A stretch of DNA of 64,000 nt from Sphingobacterium sp. UT-1RO-CII-1 (GCF_026711005.1 NZ_JAPPVJ010000001.1:558001-622000), one strand, 5' to 3'. Shown: positions 8,657 through 18,216, numbered from the stretch's first letter. Numbers and translations are program-made. Notes: generated by a model from the letters alone, not told the origin.

Positions 8657-9829
8657 TTATAATATTTCAAATATTCCTGCAGCTCCCTGACCAGTTCCTA
8701 CACACATCGTTACCATGCCGTACCTCTCTTTACGTCGCTGTAAATCATGTAATACCTGGACAGTCAATTTAGCGCCTGTGCAGCCCAAAGGGTGCCCCAA
8801 GGCAATTGCGCCACCATTAATATTAACCTTAGTTTCATCCAACCCGAGTTCACGAATAACAGCTATGGATTGAGATGCAAAAGCCTCATTTAATTCAAAT
8901 AGGTCAATGTCTTCCTTTTTCAAGCCTGCCATTTCAAGCGCCTTAGGTATAGCTACTACTGGTCCTATTCCCATAATTCTGGGCGGCACCCCTGCTACAG
9001 CATAGCTTACTAAGCGAGCAATAGGTTTGGCCTGTAATTCTTTCATTTTTTTCTCTGAGACAACTAATACAAATGCAGCTCCGTCTGAAGTCTGTGATGA
9101 GTTCCCTGCAGTTACACAACCGTCAGCAGCAAATACAGGGCGTAAACGCCCTAATGCCTCTAAAGATGAGTCTGCTCGCGGTCCTTCATCCTTATCGACA
9201 ACATAATTGCGAGAGGATATTTTATCATCTTTAATGTATTTTTCTGTCACTGTTATTGGCACTACTCCGGCACTTAAATGTCCGTTTTCTTGAGCAGCTA
9301 TTGCTTTTTGATGAGATTTTAAAGCAAAGGCGTCTTGATCTTCACGAGAGACATTAAATTCTTTTGCTACAGCTTCTGCTGTAAGCCCCATTCCCCAATA
9401 CCAATCAGGGTTTTCTCTTGCTACCACTGGGTTTGGAACGATCTTCCACCCTCCAAATGGCATTCCGGACATAACCTCCACGCCACCAGCAATAATACAG
9501 TCTGCCATTCCTGATTTGATTTTTGCTACTGCTGTTGCGATTGTTTCTAAACCCGAGGCACAATACCTATTTACTGTAACTCCAGGAACTTTATCTGTTC
9601 CGAGCCCCATTAAGGAAATTAGTCTACCAACATTTAAACCTTGCTCCGCTTCAGGCATTGCGTTACCGACGATAACATCGTCTATTTGCTCTACATCTAA
9701 ATTTGGCACACTGCCCACAAGTTGTTTTATAACATCTGCAGCTAAATCATCAGCACGCATAAAGCGAAAACTACCTCTTGGCGCTTTCCCTACTGCTGTT
9801 CTATATCCTGCTATAATATATGCTTCCAT
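8657..9829 (-). CDS. fadA: Acetyl-CoA C-acyltransferase (3-ketoacyl-CoA thiolase)
   Basis: A 390-residue thiolase. The nucleophilic cysteine is Cys90 in [21 protein letters not shown] and [11 protein letters not shown] carry the active-site histidine, and [10 protein letters not shown] carries the second cysteine. It cleaves 3-ketoacyl-CoA with CoA to acetyl-CoA and a shortened acyl-CoA. It lies between fadN (73 bases upstream) and fadE. The operon context decides for a degradative thiolase rather than a biosynthetic acetoacetyl-CoA thiolase. Confidence 0.94.
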   Translation of the reverse strand: MEAYIIAGYRTAVGKAPRGSFRFMRADDLAADVIKQLVGSVPNLDVEQIDDVIVGNAMPEAEQGLNVGRLISLMGLGTDKVPGVTVNRYCASGLETIATAVAKIKSGMADCIIAGGVEVMSGMPFGGWKIVPNPVVARENPDWYWGMGLTAEAVAKEFNVSREDQDAFALKSHQKAIAAQENGHLSAGVVPITVTEKYIKDDKISSRNYVVDKDEGPRADSSLEALGRLRPVFAADGCVTAGNSSQTSDGAAFVLVVSEKKMKELQAKPIARLVSYAVAGVPPRIMGIGPVVAIPKALEMAGLKKEDIDLFELNEAFASQSIAVIRELGLDETKVNINGGAIALGHPLGCTGAKLTVQVLHDLQRRKERYGMVTMCVGTGQGAAGIFEIL

Positions 9830-9902
9830 TTTACGTCTAATTAATTGTGAATTTTCAACTGTTCTTTACCAGCTAATTGAATAATTATTCTGATTCAGCG
9901 GA

Positions 9903-12329
9903 TTAGTTTCTAAGAGGTTTCCCTTTGGTTAACATATGTTGAATACGTTCCAATGTTTTTCGTTCTGCACACAGTTCTAGAAAAGCTTTCCTTTCCATAT
10001 CCAACAAATATTGTTCTGAGACAAGAGTCGGCGCAGATAGATCTCCCCCACACATTACCCATCCTAATTTTTCTGAAATTTTCCTATCGTGAGCTGAAAT
10101 ATAATTACCAGCATGCATGGACGAAGCTCCTACGTAAACTATCCCCAAACCATCATTTCCTAAAACTTGAATATCATTTCTTGGCACAGGTTGTACATAA
10201 CCTGCATTAGCCAACTCTAAAGCTTTGGCTTTAGCATCCATCAGCAGACGTTTACGATTCATTGTTATCTCATACTTGCCCTCTTTTAAGTATCCCAATT
10301 CCGCAGCTTCTACGGCAGATGTGGACACTTTCGCCTGTCCAATAGTCAAGAATTTATCGCGCAGTATATTTTGTGTAATCTGTCCGTCCTTATATTCATC
10401 GGAGGCTCTCAATGCAAATTCTTTTGAGCCCCCTCCACCCGGAATAACACCGACACCGAATTCAACAAGCCCCATATAAGTTTCTGCATGGAGTTGTACA
10501 AAGTCAGCATGCATAGAGAATTCACATCCCCCACCTAGTGTGAGCTGAAATGGAGCCACTACTACCGGAATTGAAGAATAGCGTATGCGCATTGAAGTAT
10601 TCTGAAACATACGAACAGCCATATTAAGCTCGTCATAATCTTGCTCAACCGCCATCATGAAAATCATTCCTATGTTTGCTCCGGCAGAAAAGTTTTTACC
10701 ATCGTTTGTTATAACCAATCCTCGATATTCTTTTTCTGCCAAATCAATGGCTTTATTAATCCCCTGAATAACATCACCTCCAATAGTATTCATCTTTGTA
10801 TGAAACTCACAGTTTATGATTCCATCCCCTAAATCTAAGATTGTGACTCCCGAGTTTTTCCATATAGTTTTAGTATTCCTAATGTTATCTAATACAATGA
10901 GGTCTTCAGCACCTGGTATCGGTATATATGTTTTAGTCTTAATATCATAGAAATGCTTTATACCATTTTCTATTTTATAAAATGACTCACAGCCAGCGTC
11001 AAGCATATCCAAGACCCATTGGGCGACTTCTCCAGTCTGCCCTGGCAATCTTTTTTCTTCCTTTTTTATTTTCGCTAGCGTTTCTCTAACATTTAATGCA
11101 TCCCATACTTCAAATGGACCCAGTTCCCATCCAAAGCCGGCACGCATAGCGTCATCAATACGATAAAAATCATCTGTTATTTCGGGTACGCGACGAGAAA
11201 CATATTCGAATAGCGGGTAGTGCATCGCTCTAAAAAACTGTCCCGCCATATCTTTACCTTCCTCATAAACTTTCATTCGTTTATGAATGTCCTCCACTAG
11301 CTTTGTTGCTTCTAAAGTCGCAGACTTAACTCTCGACTGCTCTTTATATTCTAAAGTTTTTAAATCCAAAGATAGGATAGCTGTTTTACCCTGATCATCT
11401 TTAGTCTTTTTATAAAATCCCTGTTTACTTTTCTCACCCAGCCATTTATTGTTTACCATAGCCATCAAGTATGCTGGCAATTTAAAAACCTCTCTAGCTT
11501 CATCTTTAGGTGCATTCTGAAGCAACCCGTTCGCGACATTGACCAAAGTATCCAGACCTACCACATCAGCTGTACGAAAAGTGGCCGATTTAGGGTGTCC
11601 CATGGCTGGCCCTGTATACTTATCGACTTCTTCGACTGACATGCCCATTTGCTCAACAAGATGTGTAATAGATAGCATAGAGTATACTCCGATTCTGTTC
11701 CCAATAAAGGCAGGAGTGTCTTTACAAAGTACGACAGATTTGCCCAACATCTTATCTCCAAATCCGGTTATAAAATCAATAACCTCAGGCTTTGTATCAG
11801 TTGTTGGAATGATTTCAAGGAGTTCTAAATAACGAGGAGGGTTAAAAAAATGTGTACCGCAAAAATGCGCTTTAAAATCTTCAGAGCGTCCTTCGGTCAT
11901 TAAATGTATAGGGATACCCGATGTGTTAGAAGTAATTAATGTGCCGGGCTTTCGATATTTTTCTACTTGTGAAAACACGTCCTTTTTAATGTCTAAACGT
12001 TCAACTACAACTTCTATTACCCAATCACAACCACCAATATCCTTCAAATTATCATCAAAGTTTCCTGTTTTAATGCGAGAAACATATGATTTGCTAAATA
12101 TAGGAGAAGGGTTAGTCTTCAAAGCCGTCTCTAACGAGCCATTTACAATTCTGTTTCGCACAACAGTGCTTTCTAAAGTTAGTCCTTTTGCCTTCTCTAC
12201 AGGCAGAAGTTCTTTCGGCACAATATCCAATAATAAAACCTCAACACCGATATTAGCAAAGTGACAAGCAATTCTAGATCCCATGACACCTGATCCTAAA
12301 ACAGCTACTCTTTTAATACTTCTATTCAT
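9903..12329 (-). CDS. fadN: 3-hydroxyacyl-CoA dehydrogenase / enoyl-CoA hydratase (FadN-type)
   Basis: An 808-residue bifunctional beta-oxidation enzyme. The N-terminal half is the NAD-dependent 3-hydroxyacyl-CoA dehydrogenase: VAVLGSGVMGSRIACHFA, then CGTHFFNPPRYLELLEIIP, then NRIGVYSM. The C-terminal part, about residues 490-700, is a crotonase domain with GKNFSAGANIG, GGGCEFSMHAD and VEFGVGVIPGGGG, including both expected glutamates. This order (dehydrogenase first, hydratase second) is that of Bacillus FadN and the opposite of E. coli FadB. It is the first enzyme gene of the operon, 163 bases downstream of the MarR gene. Several CATATG palindromes lie in that gap. Confidence 0.93.
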   Translation of the reverse strand: MNRSIKRVAVLGSGVMGSRIACHFANIGVEVLLLDIVPKELLPVEKAKGLTLESTVVRNRIVNGSLETALKTNPSPIFSKSYVSRIKTGNFDDNLKDIGGCDWVIEVVVERLDIKKDVFSQVEKYRKPGTLITSNTSGIPIHLMTEGRSEDFKAHFCGTHFFNPPRYLELLEIIPTTDTKPEVIDFITGFGDKMLGKSVVLCKDTPAFIGNRIGVYSMLSITHLVEQMGMSVEEVDKYTGPAMGHPKSATFRTADVVGLDTLVNVANGLLQNAPKDEAREVFKLPAYLMAMVNNKWLGEKSKQGFYKKTKDDQGKTAILSLDLKTLEYKEQSRVKSATLEATKLVEDIHKRMKVYEEGKDMAGQFFRAMHYPLFEYVSRRVPEITDDFYRIDDAMRAGFGWELGPFEVWDALNVRETLAKIKKEEKRLPGQTGEVAQWVLDMLDAGCESFYKIENGIKHFYDIKTKTYIPIPGAEDLIVLDNIRNTKTIWKNSGVTILDLGDGIINCEFHTKMNTIGGDVIQGINKAIDLAEKEYRGLVITNDGKNFSAGANIGMIFMMAVEQDYDELNMAVRMFQNTSMRIRYSSIPVVVAPFQLTLGGGCEFSMHADFVQLHAETYMGLVEFGVGVIPGGGGSKEFALRASDEYKDGQITQNILRDKFLTIGQAKVSTSAVEAAELGYLKEGKYEITMNRKRLLMDAKAKALELANAGYVQPVPRNDIQVLGNDGLGIVYVGASSMHAGNYISAHDRKISEKLGWVMCGGDLSAPTLVSEQYLLDMERKAFLELCAERKTLERIQHMLTKGKPLRN

Positions 12330-12413
12330 ATGTAAATAATTTATCTATTATCCGTCATATGGAATACTCATATGTGGTTGTATCACCTGTACTACAAGAG
12401 CATTTCATATGTG
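12325..12413. promoter_or_regulatory. Cluster of four TCATATG palindromic motifs upstream of fadN
   Basis: The hexamer CATATG occurs at 12327-12332 (over the fadN start), 12356-12361, 12369-12374 and 12406-12411, each preceded by T. Clustering of a palindrome between a MarR gene and its likely target operon suggests operator sites. Binding is inference. Confidence 0.4.
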
Positions 12414-12492
12414 TAAAATTTAATTCCTAATGTATCCGCTCATCTACCTCAAACTGTCAAGTCTATAGCCACTAGAGCTGTAGTTTATATAA

Positions 12493-12951
12493 CTATAAAC
12501 TTTCTTCTACTTCAACGTTTATAGTAGGCACATAGTTTGCCGCTACTTCATTTACTTTTTGTAAGAGTTTAATAAATTGCTTTCTTTCCCTTTCTGTCAA
12601 TTGAGCTTCCAAGTGCTCATTGAACTCGCGAACTACATCTTTTGCAACTTTCCGTTTTTCCCTACCTAACTCTGTTAGGTAAACTTTCACGGATCTTTTA
12701 TCTGCCGTATTAACCTCTCTATATATAAACCCTAAAGATTCGAGGTTATTCAACACACGCGATAAAGAAGTAGCCTTTACACCTGTTGAATTAGCAATCT
12801 GCGAAACAGATGTCCCTTCTTTATGTATATTAATTAAAATATACCCCGCAGCTTGTGTAAACCCAAACTGCGACGCTATAACATTATACTTATTAGCAAC
12901 AGCTTGCCAACTTGTCTTTAAAAAGTAATCAATAGTATTTTCTTGGCTCAT
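12493..12951 (-). CDS. MarR family transcriptional regulator
   Basis: A winged helix-turn-helix regulator of about 152 residues. The core is FGFTQAAGYILINIHKEG, the recognition helix region VSQIANSTGVKATSLSRVLNN, and the wing YREVNTADKRSVKVYL. The longer frame opens with TTG at 12987; ATG 12957 (MIMSQEN) or 12951 (MSQENTIDYFL) is more likely, and the promoter at 12985-13016 supports this. MarR proteins usually repress neighbouring operons and release on ligand binding; here the neighbours are fadN-fadA-fadE, so acyl-CoA or a fatty acid is a reasonable but unproven ligand. Confidence 0.88.
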   Translation of the reverse strand: MSQENTIDYFLKTSWQAVANKYNVIASQFGFTQAAGYILINIHKEGTSVSQIANSTGVKATSLSRVLNNLESLGFIYREVNTADKRSVKVYLTELGREKRKVAKDVVREFNEHLEAQLTERERKQFIKLLQKVNEVAANYVPTINVEVEESL

Positions 12952-12984
12952 AATCATATCCTGCAATTTACTATGCAAGCATAA

Positions 12985-13016
12985 CAAATATAGTAGTTAT
13001 CTTACACCAATACAAA
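12985..13016 (-). promoter_or_regulatory. Promoter of the MarR-fad operon
   Basis: On the minus strand TTTG (13016-13013), a 20-base spacer, then TATATTTG (12992-12985). This fits the Bacteroidota TTTG / TAnnTTTG consensus. The predicted start site near 12979 gives a leader of about 25 bases. Confidence 0.6.
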
Positions 13017-13242
13017 CTCTTTTGTATTTTTTATCATACAACGTTAAAACCAAAAAGAAATTACATATTAGCTATTACTACTATTTAACCTAATACTTTC
13101 TTGCTCTTCAAAAGCAGCTCCTTCATATACTGTATTTAGACATTTACTAAAGCAAAGGTGTTTCAAAATATCCTTGATTTCGATATCTTTACATTAAAAC
13201 ACGAATTCTATCATAATTTCAACTTGATTAAAGCTATAGCAC

Positions 13243-14208
13243 ATGCAGGAGAAAATAAGTATTCCCAGATTAGACCTCACAAAGTACACTAAAGGAGGGC
13301 CTCTTGAACGTCAGGAGTTTGTAGAATCTATAGGCAAAGCTTTTAATGAAATTGGCTTTATTACAATCACGAATCACGGATTGGATAACGGTTTAATTAA
13401 AGATTTATATCAACTTGTAAAATCTTTTTTTGATCTACCAGACACAGTTAAGACCAAATATCAAATCCCAGAGCTTTCCGGTCAGCGGGGCTATACATCT
13501 AAAGGGAGAGAAAAGGCCAAGGGAGCACACGCCCCCGACTTAAAAGAATTTTGGCAAAGAGGGCAAACAATTATGGGAGAAGAATATTCAAAAAAAGAGT
13601 TTCCAGATAATATAAATGTAAAAGAAATAGAAGGTTTCGACCGTGTAACAGGTGATATCTACAAAAAATTAGAAGATATAGGAAGAGAGTTATTAAAGGC
13701 AATTGCTGAGTATTTAAAATTGGATCGCAATTTTTTTGAGCAACATGTTATCAACGGCAACTCGATATTACGAGCTATACACTATTTTCCTATTCAAAAA
13801 ACAGACTCCTTACCTTCCGACGCTGTCCGAGCGGGTGCGCATGAAGATATAAACCTCATTACATTACTTATAGGAGCTAGTGCCGATGGTTTAGAAGTTT
13901 TAACAAAGAACGGAGAATGGTTAGCGATAAAAGCAAAGGGAGAAGATATTGTTGTAAATGTGGGCGACATGCTACAGCGGCTTACCAACAACAAATTAAA
14001 ATCGACCACTCATCGTGTAGTGAATCCGCCAAGCACATTATTGAACACATCACGGTATTCTGTACCTTTTTTTCTTCACCCGAAAGCATCTATGAGTCTC
14101 GCTAGCCTAGCCTGCTGCATATCTTCCGAAAATCCGAAAAAATACACAGACTATACCGCAGGTCAATATTTAGACGAACGTCTTCGTGAAATCGGCTTAA
14201 AAATGTAA
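13243..14208 (+). CDS. Isopenicillin N synthase family 2-oxoglutarate/Fe(II) dioxygenase
   Basis: A 321-residue non-haem iron oxygenase. The N-terminal DIOX_N-like part has EIGFITITNHGL; the catalytic part has the iron triad His-x-Asp in GAHEDINLITLL and the distal His in STTHRVVNP, followed by the 2-oxoglutarate-binding Arg-x-Ser in TSRYSVPFFLHP. Related bacterial proteins are mostly of unknown substrate; the name reflects fold, not antibiotic synthesis, and no NRPS genes are nearby. Cytoplasmic. It converges on the small secreted-protein gene with only 2 bases between the stop codons. Confidence 0.88.
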   Translation: MQEKISIPRLDLTKYTKGGPLERQEFVESIGKAFNEIGFITITNHGLDNGLIKDLYQLVKSFFDLPDTVKTKYQIPELSGQRGYTSKGREKAKGAHAPDLKEFWQRGQTIMGEEYSKKEFPDNINVKEIEGFDRVTGDIYKKLEDIGRELLKAIAEYLKLDRNFFEQHVINGNSILRAIHYFPIQKTDSLPSDAVRAGAHEDINLITLLIGASADGLEVLTKNGEWLAIKAKGEDIVVNVGDMLQRLTNNKLKSTTHRVVNPPSTLLNTSRYSVPFFLHPKASMSLASLACCISSENPKKYTDYTAGQYLDERLREIGLKM

Positions 14209-14210
14209 TA

Positions 14211-14618
14211 TTACTTAGCAGGGAACACTTGGATCCGTAAAACCTCAGGCGCTATCTGTTCATCTTTTATCGTCTTTTTTTTCTCAAGAGAATCGAGAGG
14301 AGCCGTACCGGCCATAGGAGCATTTCTTTTCCCACTTAATTTCAGTACCGGAAGCGGTTGATAAGGTAAATGTGGATTATGATTTGGTATCTCTATTGCA
14401 CCACCATAAACGAAAAGATTACTGGGAGACCTTAACAAGCGAGTTCCATCTTGCGGCTTTACAGTAATTACAGTATCAATGCTGCCTTTACTTTGGGCTT
14501 TATCAAAAAGTTTAGAGTAAGTTAGTATGAGGTCCTTGCTCTTTACTAAGCTTTTACTATCTTGCGCTTGAGCTACAAACAAAAACAAACATAAGAAGAG
14601 AAACAAGCTTGACTTCAT
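14211..14618 (-). CDS. Small secreted protein of unknown function
   Basis: 135 residues with a clear signal peptide (hydrophobic stretch SLFLFLCLFLFVAQA, cleavage before QD near residue 19). The mature part is basic and Pro-rich, without cysteines or a domain I recognise. It is divergent from the RprX-like kinase gene, with 131 bases between them, so both may be controlled from the same intergenic region. I do not assign a function. The coding call rests on the signal peptide, normal codon use and tight packing against the oxygenase gene. Confidence 0.6.
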   Translation of the reverse strand: MKSSLFLFLCLFLFVAQAQDSKSLVKSKDLILTYSKLFDKAQSKGSIDTVITVKPQDGTRLLRSPSNLFVYGGAIEIPNHNPHLPYQPLPVLKLSGKRNAPMAGTAPLDSLEKKKTIKDEQIAPEVLRIQVFPAK

Positions 14619-14736
14619 GACAAATTAATAATTTAAACCGTTTTTTGCTATTATAAAAGTAGTTGTTTTTTTAGTATTTACGACTACAACTCCTGTTAAA
14701 TTGTGTTAAATGAGCATTTTAAACCTTTAGCATCAC

Positions 14737-14744
14737 TATTTTTG
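14737..14744 (+). promoter_or_regulatory. TAnnTTTG element 6 bases before the histidine kinase start
   Basis: TATTTTTG fits the -7 element of this phylum and ends 6 bases before ATG 14750, so transcription would start at or next to the start codon. No clear -33 TTG at 17-23 bases. Confidence 0.4.
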
Positions 14745-14749
14745 TATAA

Positions 14750-16588
14750 ATGGAAAAGCGTAGTATACCTTTAATTATTTGGTTAATGTCCATAGCCCTT
14801 ATTGGTGTTATGGCGATGCAATACTACTTTGTACGAGAATCATATAAACAAAAGTCGCAGTTATTCGATGAAGCAGTTAAAGCTTCTTTAACTAGTGTTG
14901 CCTCTAACATAGAGAAACGGGAAATTATTGATTTTGCGAGGGAGCAGGATCGAATAAATCAAAAAAAACATGAAGCTGACCAAGCGATACAAAAACATAA
15001 GGAACAGCTTCTAGCAGAACAATTGCATATACAGGAAAAAATAAAAACGCTTCAAATAAAGCAATTTGAGCACCAGCAACAATATAAGGATCAGCAAGAG
15101 AATTTAAAGGCACATTTTCCAAATGCAATTCCGGTCAATAACTCATTCTACGAAACCTATGTAAGAAGGAAAAGATATCAGGAGCTTATTGATTTCAACG
15201 TCATCAACAACTACATTGGGGGAGGATATTTCGAAACTGACATCGAGTTATCTGCTACTCGACAAATACCTATTGTTCCCAGTAAGGATGATAGTACACG
15301 ATTTATAATACCTCATTTTTTACATGGACAAGTTACCGCAATACAAACAGCGACATTGGCACCAAAAATCAATGCGGAAATTGCTTTTCAGTTACATAAT
15401 CTCGAAAAACAGCTGGTAGACCTAAACAGTAGAAAGCTAGCCTCAGCTTCAACTTTATTTGATACACTGGCTATTATCGGGGGTAAAAATGCAGATATTT
15501 TAAAAAACGTAGAATTCAGCATGCAGTTGGTAAAACGTCCTTTCCGGGAACGTGTAAATTTCACGTATGTAAAAAATGAACTTCAAAACGAATTGTCAAA
15601 GAGAGAGATCAACACTGCATTTAATATCGAGGTGCGTGATGATCAAAGCTATATTATCTATGAAACTTTAAAAAACGAAGGGCCGGACAGTAAAAACAAG
15701 TTCGCACGTTATAGTACAAAACTATTTGAAAACGATCTTGGACGCACACCTGGTCAATTGTCGGTTTACTTTCCAAAATCAGCAGTCATGCGTGATAATA
15801 TGAGCTATTTGCTACTACCTATGATAGCGCTTTTAGCTTTACTGATCAGTGCATTTGGTTATACATTGACTATTATTTTTCGACAAAAAAAGATTTCAGA
15901 AATGAAAACTGACTTCATGAATAATATGACTCATGAGTTTAAAACACCCGTAGCTACTATCATGATTGCAAGTGAATCATTACGTGATCCCGAGATATCC
16001 TCAGATGAAAAACGAGTGAATCGATTGGCAAATATCATTTATGATGAAAATGTTCGGCTGGGCAATCACATCGAACGTGTACTTAACATAGCTCGTCTAG
16101 AAAGAGAAAACTTAAAAATTGAAAAGGTAAACGTTCACATTAACACGCTAATATCAGGTGTACTAGAAAGTATGCAGTTACAATTGCAAAAAGCGGAAGG
16201 TACACTGACAACTGATATTTCTGCAAAAAGAGATATTGTCATTGGTGATGAACTGCATTTAGCAAATGTTTTTTTTAATCTCGTTGATAATGCAATAAAA
16301 TACAGCCCGAGTGCTCCAGATATTACAGTAAAAACATATAACTCAAAAGGTCATGTTGTGGTCACAATAGCCGATAAGGGCATGGGTATGACAAAAGATC
16401 AAAAAGAAAAAATATTCGACCAATTCTACCGTATACCAACAGGTAATATACATAATGTAAAAGGATTTGGGCTTGGGTTAAGCTATGTAAACGATATTGT
16501 TAAACGTTTAAACGGGAAGATATATGTTAAGAGTGAAAAAGACAAGGGCACAATATTTGAACTAGTTTTCCCTCTAAAAACCTCATAA
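14750..16588 (+). CDS. Sensor histidine kinase, RprX-like
   Basis: 612 residues. Transmembrane segments are at about residues 9-28 and 353-378. The periplasmic part between them begins with a Lys/Gln/Glu-rich coiled coil (about 50-115) and continues into a 220-residue sensor region without a recognised fold. The cytoplasmic part has the H-box NNMTHEFKTPVATIM with phospho-accepting His395, the N-box NLVDNAIKYS, and the G-boxes ADKGMGM and GFGLGLSYV. It autophosphorylates and passes phosphate to the response regulator encoded 32 bases downstream. The architecture and the partner match RprX/RprY of Bacteroides. Signal unknown. Confidence 0.9.
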   Translation: MEKRSIPLIIWLMSIALIGVMAMQYYFVRESYKQKSQLFDEAVKASLTSVASNIEKREIIDFAREQDRINQKKHEADQAIQKHKEQLLAEQLHIQEKIKTLQIKQFEHQQQYKDQQENLKAHFPNAIPVNNSFYETYVRRKRYQELIDFNVINNYIGGGYFETDIELSATRQIPIVPSKDDSTRFIIPHFLHGQVTAIQTATLAPKINAEIAFQLHNLEKQLVDLNSRKLASASTLFDTLAIIGGKNADILKNVEFSMQLVKRPFRERVNFTYVKNELQNELSKREINTAFNIEVRDDQSYIIYETLKNEGPDSKNKFARYSTKLFENDLGRTPGQLSVYFPKSAVMRDNMSYLLLPMIALLALLISAFGYTLTIIFRQKKISEMKTDFMNNMTHEFKTPVATIMIASESLRDPEISSDEKRVNRLANIIYDENVRLGNHIERVLNIARLERENLKIEKVNVHINTLISGVLESMQLQLQKAEGTLTTDISAKRDIVIGDELHLANVFFNLVDNAIKYSPSAPDITVKTYNSKGHVVVTIADKGMGMTKDQKEKIFDQFYRIPTGNIHNVKGFGLGLSYVNDIVKRLNGKIYVKSEKDKGTIFELVFPLKTS

Positions 16589-16620
16589 TATTAATTATTA
16601 CTAAAAAACTGATTATTCAT

Positions 16621-17307
16621 ATGCAAAAAATATTATTAGCAGAGGACGATCCCAATTTAGGTGAACTTTTAAAAGATTACCTGGAACTTAAAGGGAAATT
16701 CGATGTAACCTTATGCCAAGACGGTGAAGAAGCCTTAAGTGCATTTCGGAAAGATAGCTATGACCTTTGCATCTTTGATGTCATGATGCCAAAGAAAGAT
16801 GGCTTTTCGCTAGGAAAAGATATTAGAAAAATGAACAAAACCATTCCTATCATATATGCAACAGCAAAAGGAATGATGGAGGATAAGACACAGGCATTTG
16901 AACTGGGCGGCGATGATTATATTACAAAGCCCTTCCGTGTAGAAGAACTTCTGTTACGTATCAATGCCCTATTAAAACGCGTTGCTAACGACAAGCAGGA
17001 AGAGTTAGCTGATAAGTTTGAGATAGGAGGTTATTTTTTCGATTATACCAGTCAAATTATATCATTCAAAGGTCAGCAGCAAAAGCTTTCAACAAAAGAA
17101 GCTGAACTTCTTAGATTGTTATGCCTCAACAAAAATGATGTACTCACTAGAGAAGAGGCCTTAATAAAAATATGGCATGATGACAATTACTTTACAGGGC
17201 GTAGCATGGATGTCTTCCTAAGTAAATTAAGAAAGTACTTAAAAGAAGATCCCAACGTAGAGATAGTAAATGTTCATGGAAAAGGCTACAAACTTCTGGT
17301 GAGTTAA
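16621..17307 (+). CDS. OmpR-family response regulator, RprY-like
   Basis: 228 residues. The receiver domain has the acidic pair E8-D9-D10, the phospho-accepting Asp53 in CIFDVMMPKKDGF, and the Lys in DDYITKPFRVEELLLR. The C-terminal winged helix (about 130-228) has LSTKEAELLRLLC and the DNA-contacting RSMDVFLSKLRKYL, followed by VNVHGKGYKL. It lies 32 bases after the kinase gene and is the evident partner. RprY-type regulators act at envelope-stress or redox genes in Bacteroidetes; the regulon here is not visible. A strong hairpin follows. Confidence 0.92.
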   Translation: MQKILLAEDDPNLGELLKDYLELKGKFDVTLCQDGEEALSAFRKDSYDLCIFDVMMPKKDGFSLGKDIRKMNKTIPIIYATAKGMMEDKTQAFELGGDDYITKPFRVEELLLRINALLKRVANDKQEELADKFEIGGYFFDYTSQIISFKGQQQKLSTKEAELLRLLCLNKNDVLTREEALIKIWHDDNYFTGRSMDVFLSKLRKYLKEDPNVEIVNVHGKGYKLLVS

Positions 17308-17318
17308 CAAAAGACAAC

Positions 17319-17346
17319 AGGAGGGGCAGAAGCTCTACCCCCTCCT
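17319..17346. terminator. Bidirectional terminator between response regulator and ThuA genes
   Basis: AGGAGGGG at 17319-17326 pairs with CCCCTCCT at 17339-17346. It is the only G+C-rich hairpin between the two convergent stops, with T-rich flanks. Confidence 0.75.
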
Positions 17347-17350
17347 ACTT

Positions 17351-18214
17351 TTAAAAGAAATCATAACGGACTTCTTCATTAAACTCCTCTACATATGCTT
17401 TTGTATAGTCAAGATCAGTAATGTTCTTCGCTACAAACTCCATACCCCCTAATAAATGTTTTAAGAATAATGGGTCTGAATATGCTTCTTTATTATGCCC
17501 TAAAGTAGTAACCCATGAAGTGCCCCCATCAAACTTTTGTGACCACACTACAGGGTGTAAAGTACCATAACTTGTTTTGTGTTTTTCAACACTTTGTTGA
17601 TCTGCTTGATCAATTTTATCAAGATCAGCGACAATAGCAACATCAATACCTGCATAATATTCTCTTGAAAAATAGCATTCATCTTCCCACTGCCATATTG
17701 TTGGTATTTGAGAGGTGCTCTCATGCTCTTTAATTTTAATTAGATAAAGATCTTGCTTTTTAGGATGCCAGACAAAACTTCCCCCTATAAGTTTATTAAA
17801 CCATGGCCATTTTCTTTCTGTCCCTAGAATAGAATGTATCCCTACAATACCTCCTCCGGCCTGAATAAATTTACGAAATGCCAACCGCTGCTCGTTAGAG
17901 TTGAAAACTTCATTATTTGTATTTGCAAAAACTACAAGATTATAATTAGACAGGTGTTCATCTGTAAATAACTCTGTCGAGTTTTCCATATAGACATCTA
18001 CCTCAAAACCAACTTCTTTCCCCATCTTAACGATAGCATCCGCAGATTCCTTCAAATTATCATGAACAAAACCTTCCCCGTTTTTTGTGTATACTAAAAC
18101 TTTTTTTCCCATTAAGGGAGAGTGCGGGCTATCTGCAACAAGTAGCTTAGCACTACACACAAACACAAATAAAAAAACAATTCTGATCACACTATTTATT
18201 TTAAAAAAACACAT
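17351..18214 (-). CDS. Secreted ThuA-domain protein
   Basis: 287 residues with a signal peptide (about 1-27, hydrophobic IVFLFVFVCSAKLLVA) and one ThuA domain (class I glutamine amidotransferase-like fold). Family motifs are KVLVYTKNGEGFVHDN, FIQAGGGIVGIHS and the C-terminal SWVTTLGHNKEAYSDP. ThuA proteins act with Gfo/Idh/MocA dehydrogenases in 3-keto-sugar metabolism in Agrobacterium-type trehalose use; here it is exported. It begins 2 bases after the cytochrome c gene, so the two form an operon behind two LacI-type palindromes. Precise reaction unproven. Confidence 0.85.
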   Translation of the reverse strand: MCFFKINSVIRIVFLFVFVCSAKLLVADSPHSPLMGKKVLVYTKNGEGFVHDNLKESADAIVKMGKEVGFEVDVYMENSTELFTDEHLSNYNLVVFANTNNEVFNSNEQRLAFRKFIQAGGGIVGIHSILGTERKWPWFNKLIGGSFVWHPKKQDLYLIKIKEHESTSQIPTIWQWEDECYFSREYYAGIDVAIVADLDKIDQADQQSVEKHKTSYGTLHPVVWSQKFDGGTSWVTTLGHNKEAYSDPLFLKHLLGGMEFVAKNITDLDYTKAYVEEFNEEVRYDFF

Positions 18215-18216
18215 AA

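Noticed and set aside
13243..14208. Antibiotic (beta-lactam) biosynthesis suggested by the isopenicillin N synthase family name
   Set aside because: No NRPS or other pathway gene is nearby; the family name reflects the dioxygenase fold only.
16498..16511. AAACGTTT core as a third LacI-type operator
   Set aside because: It lies inside the kinase coding sequence, and the flanks differ from the shared 13-mer; one chance 8-mer in this window is expected.
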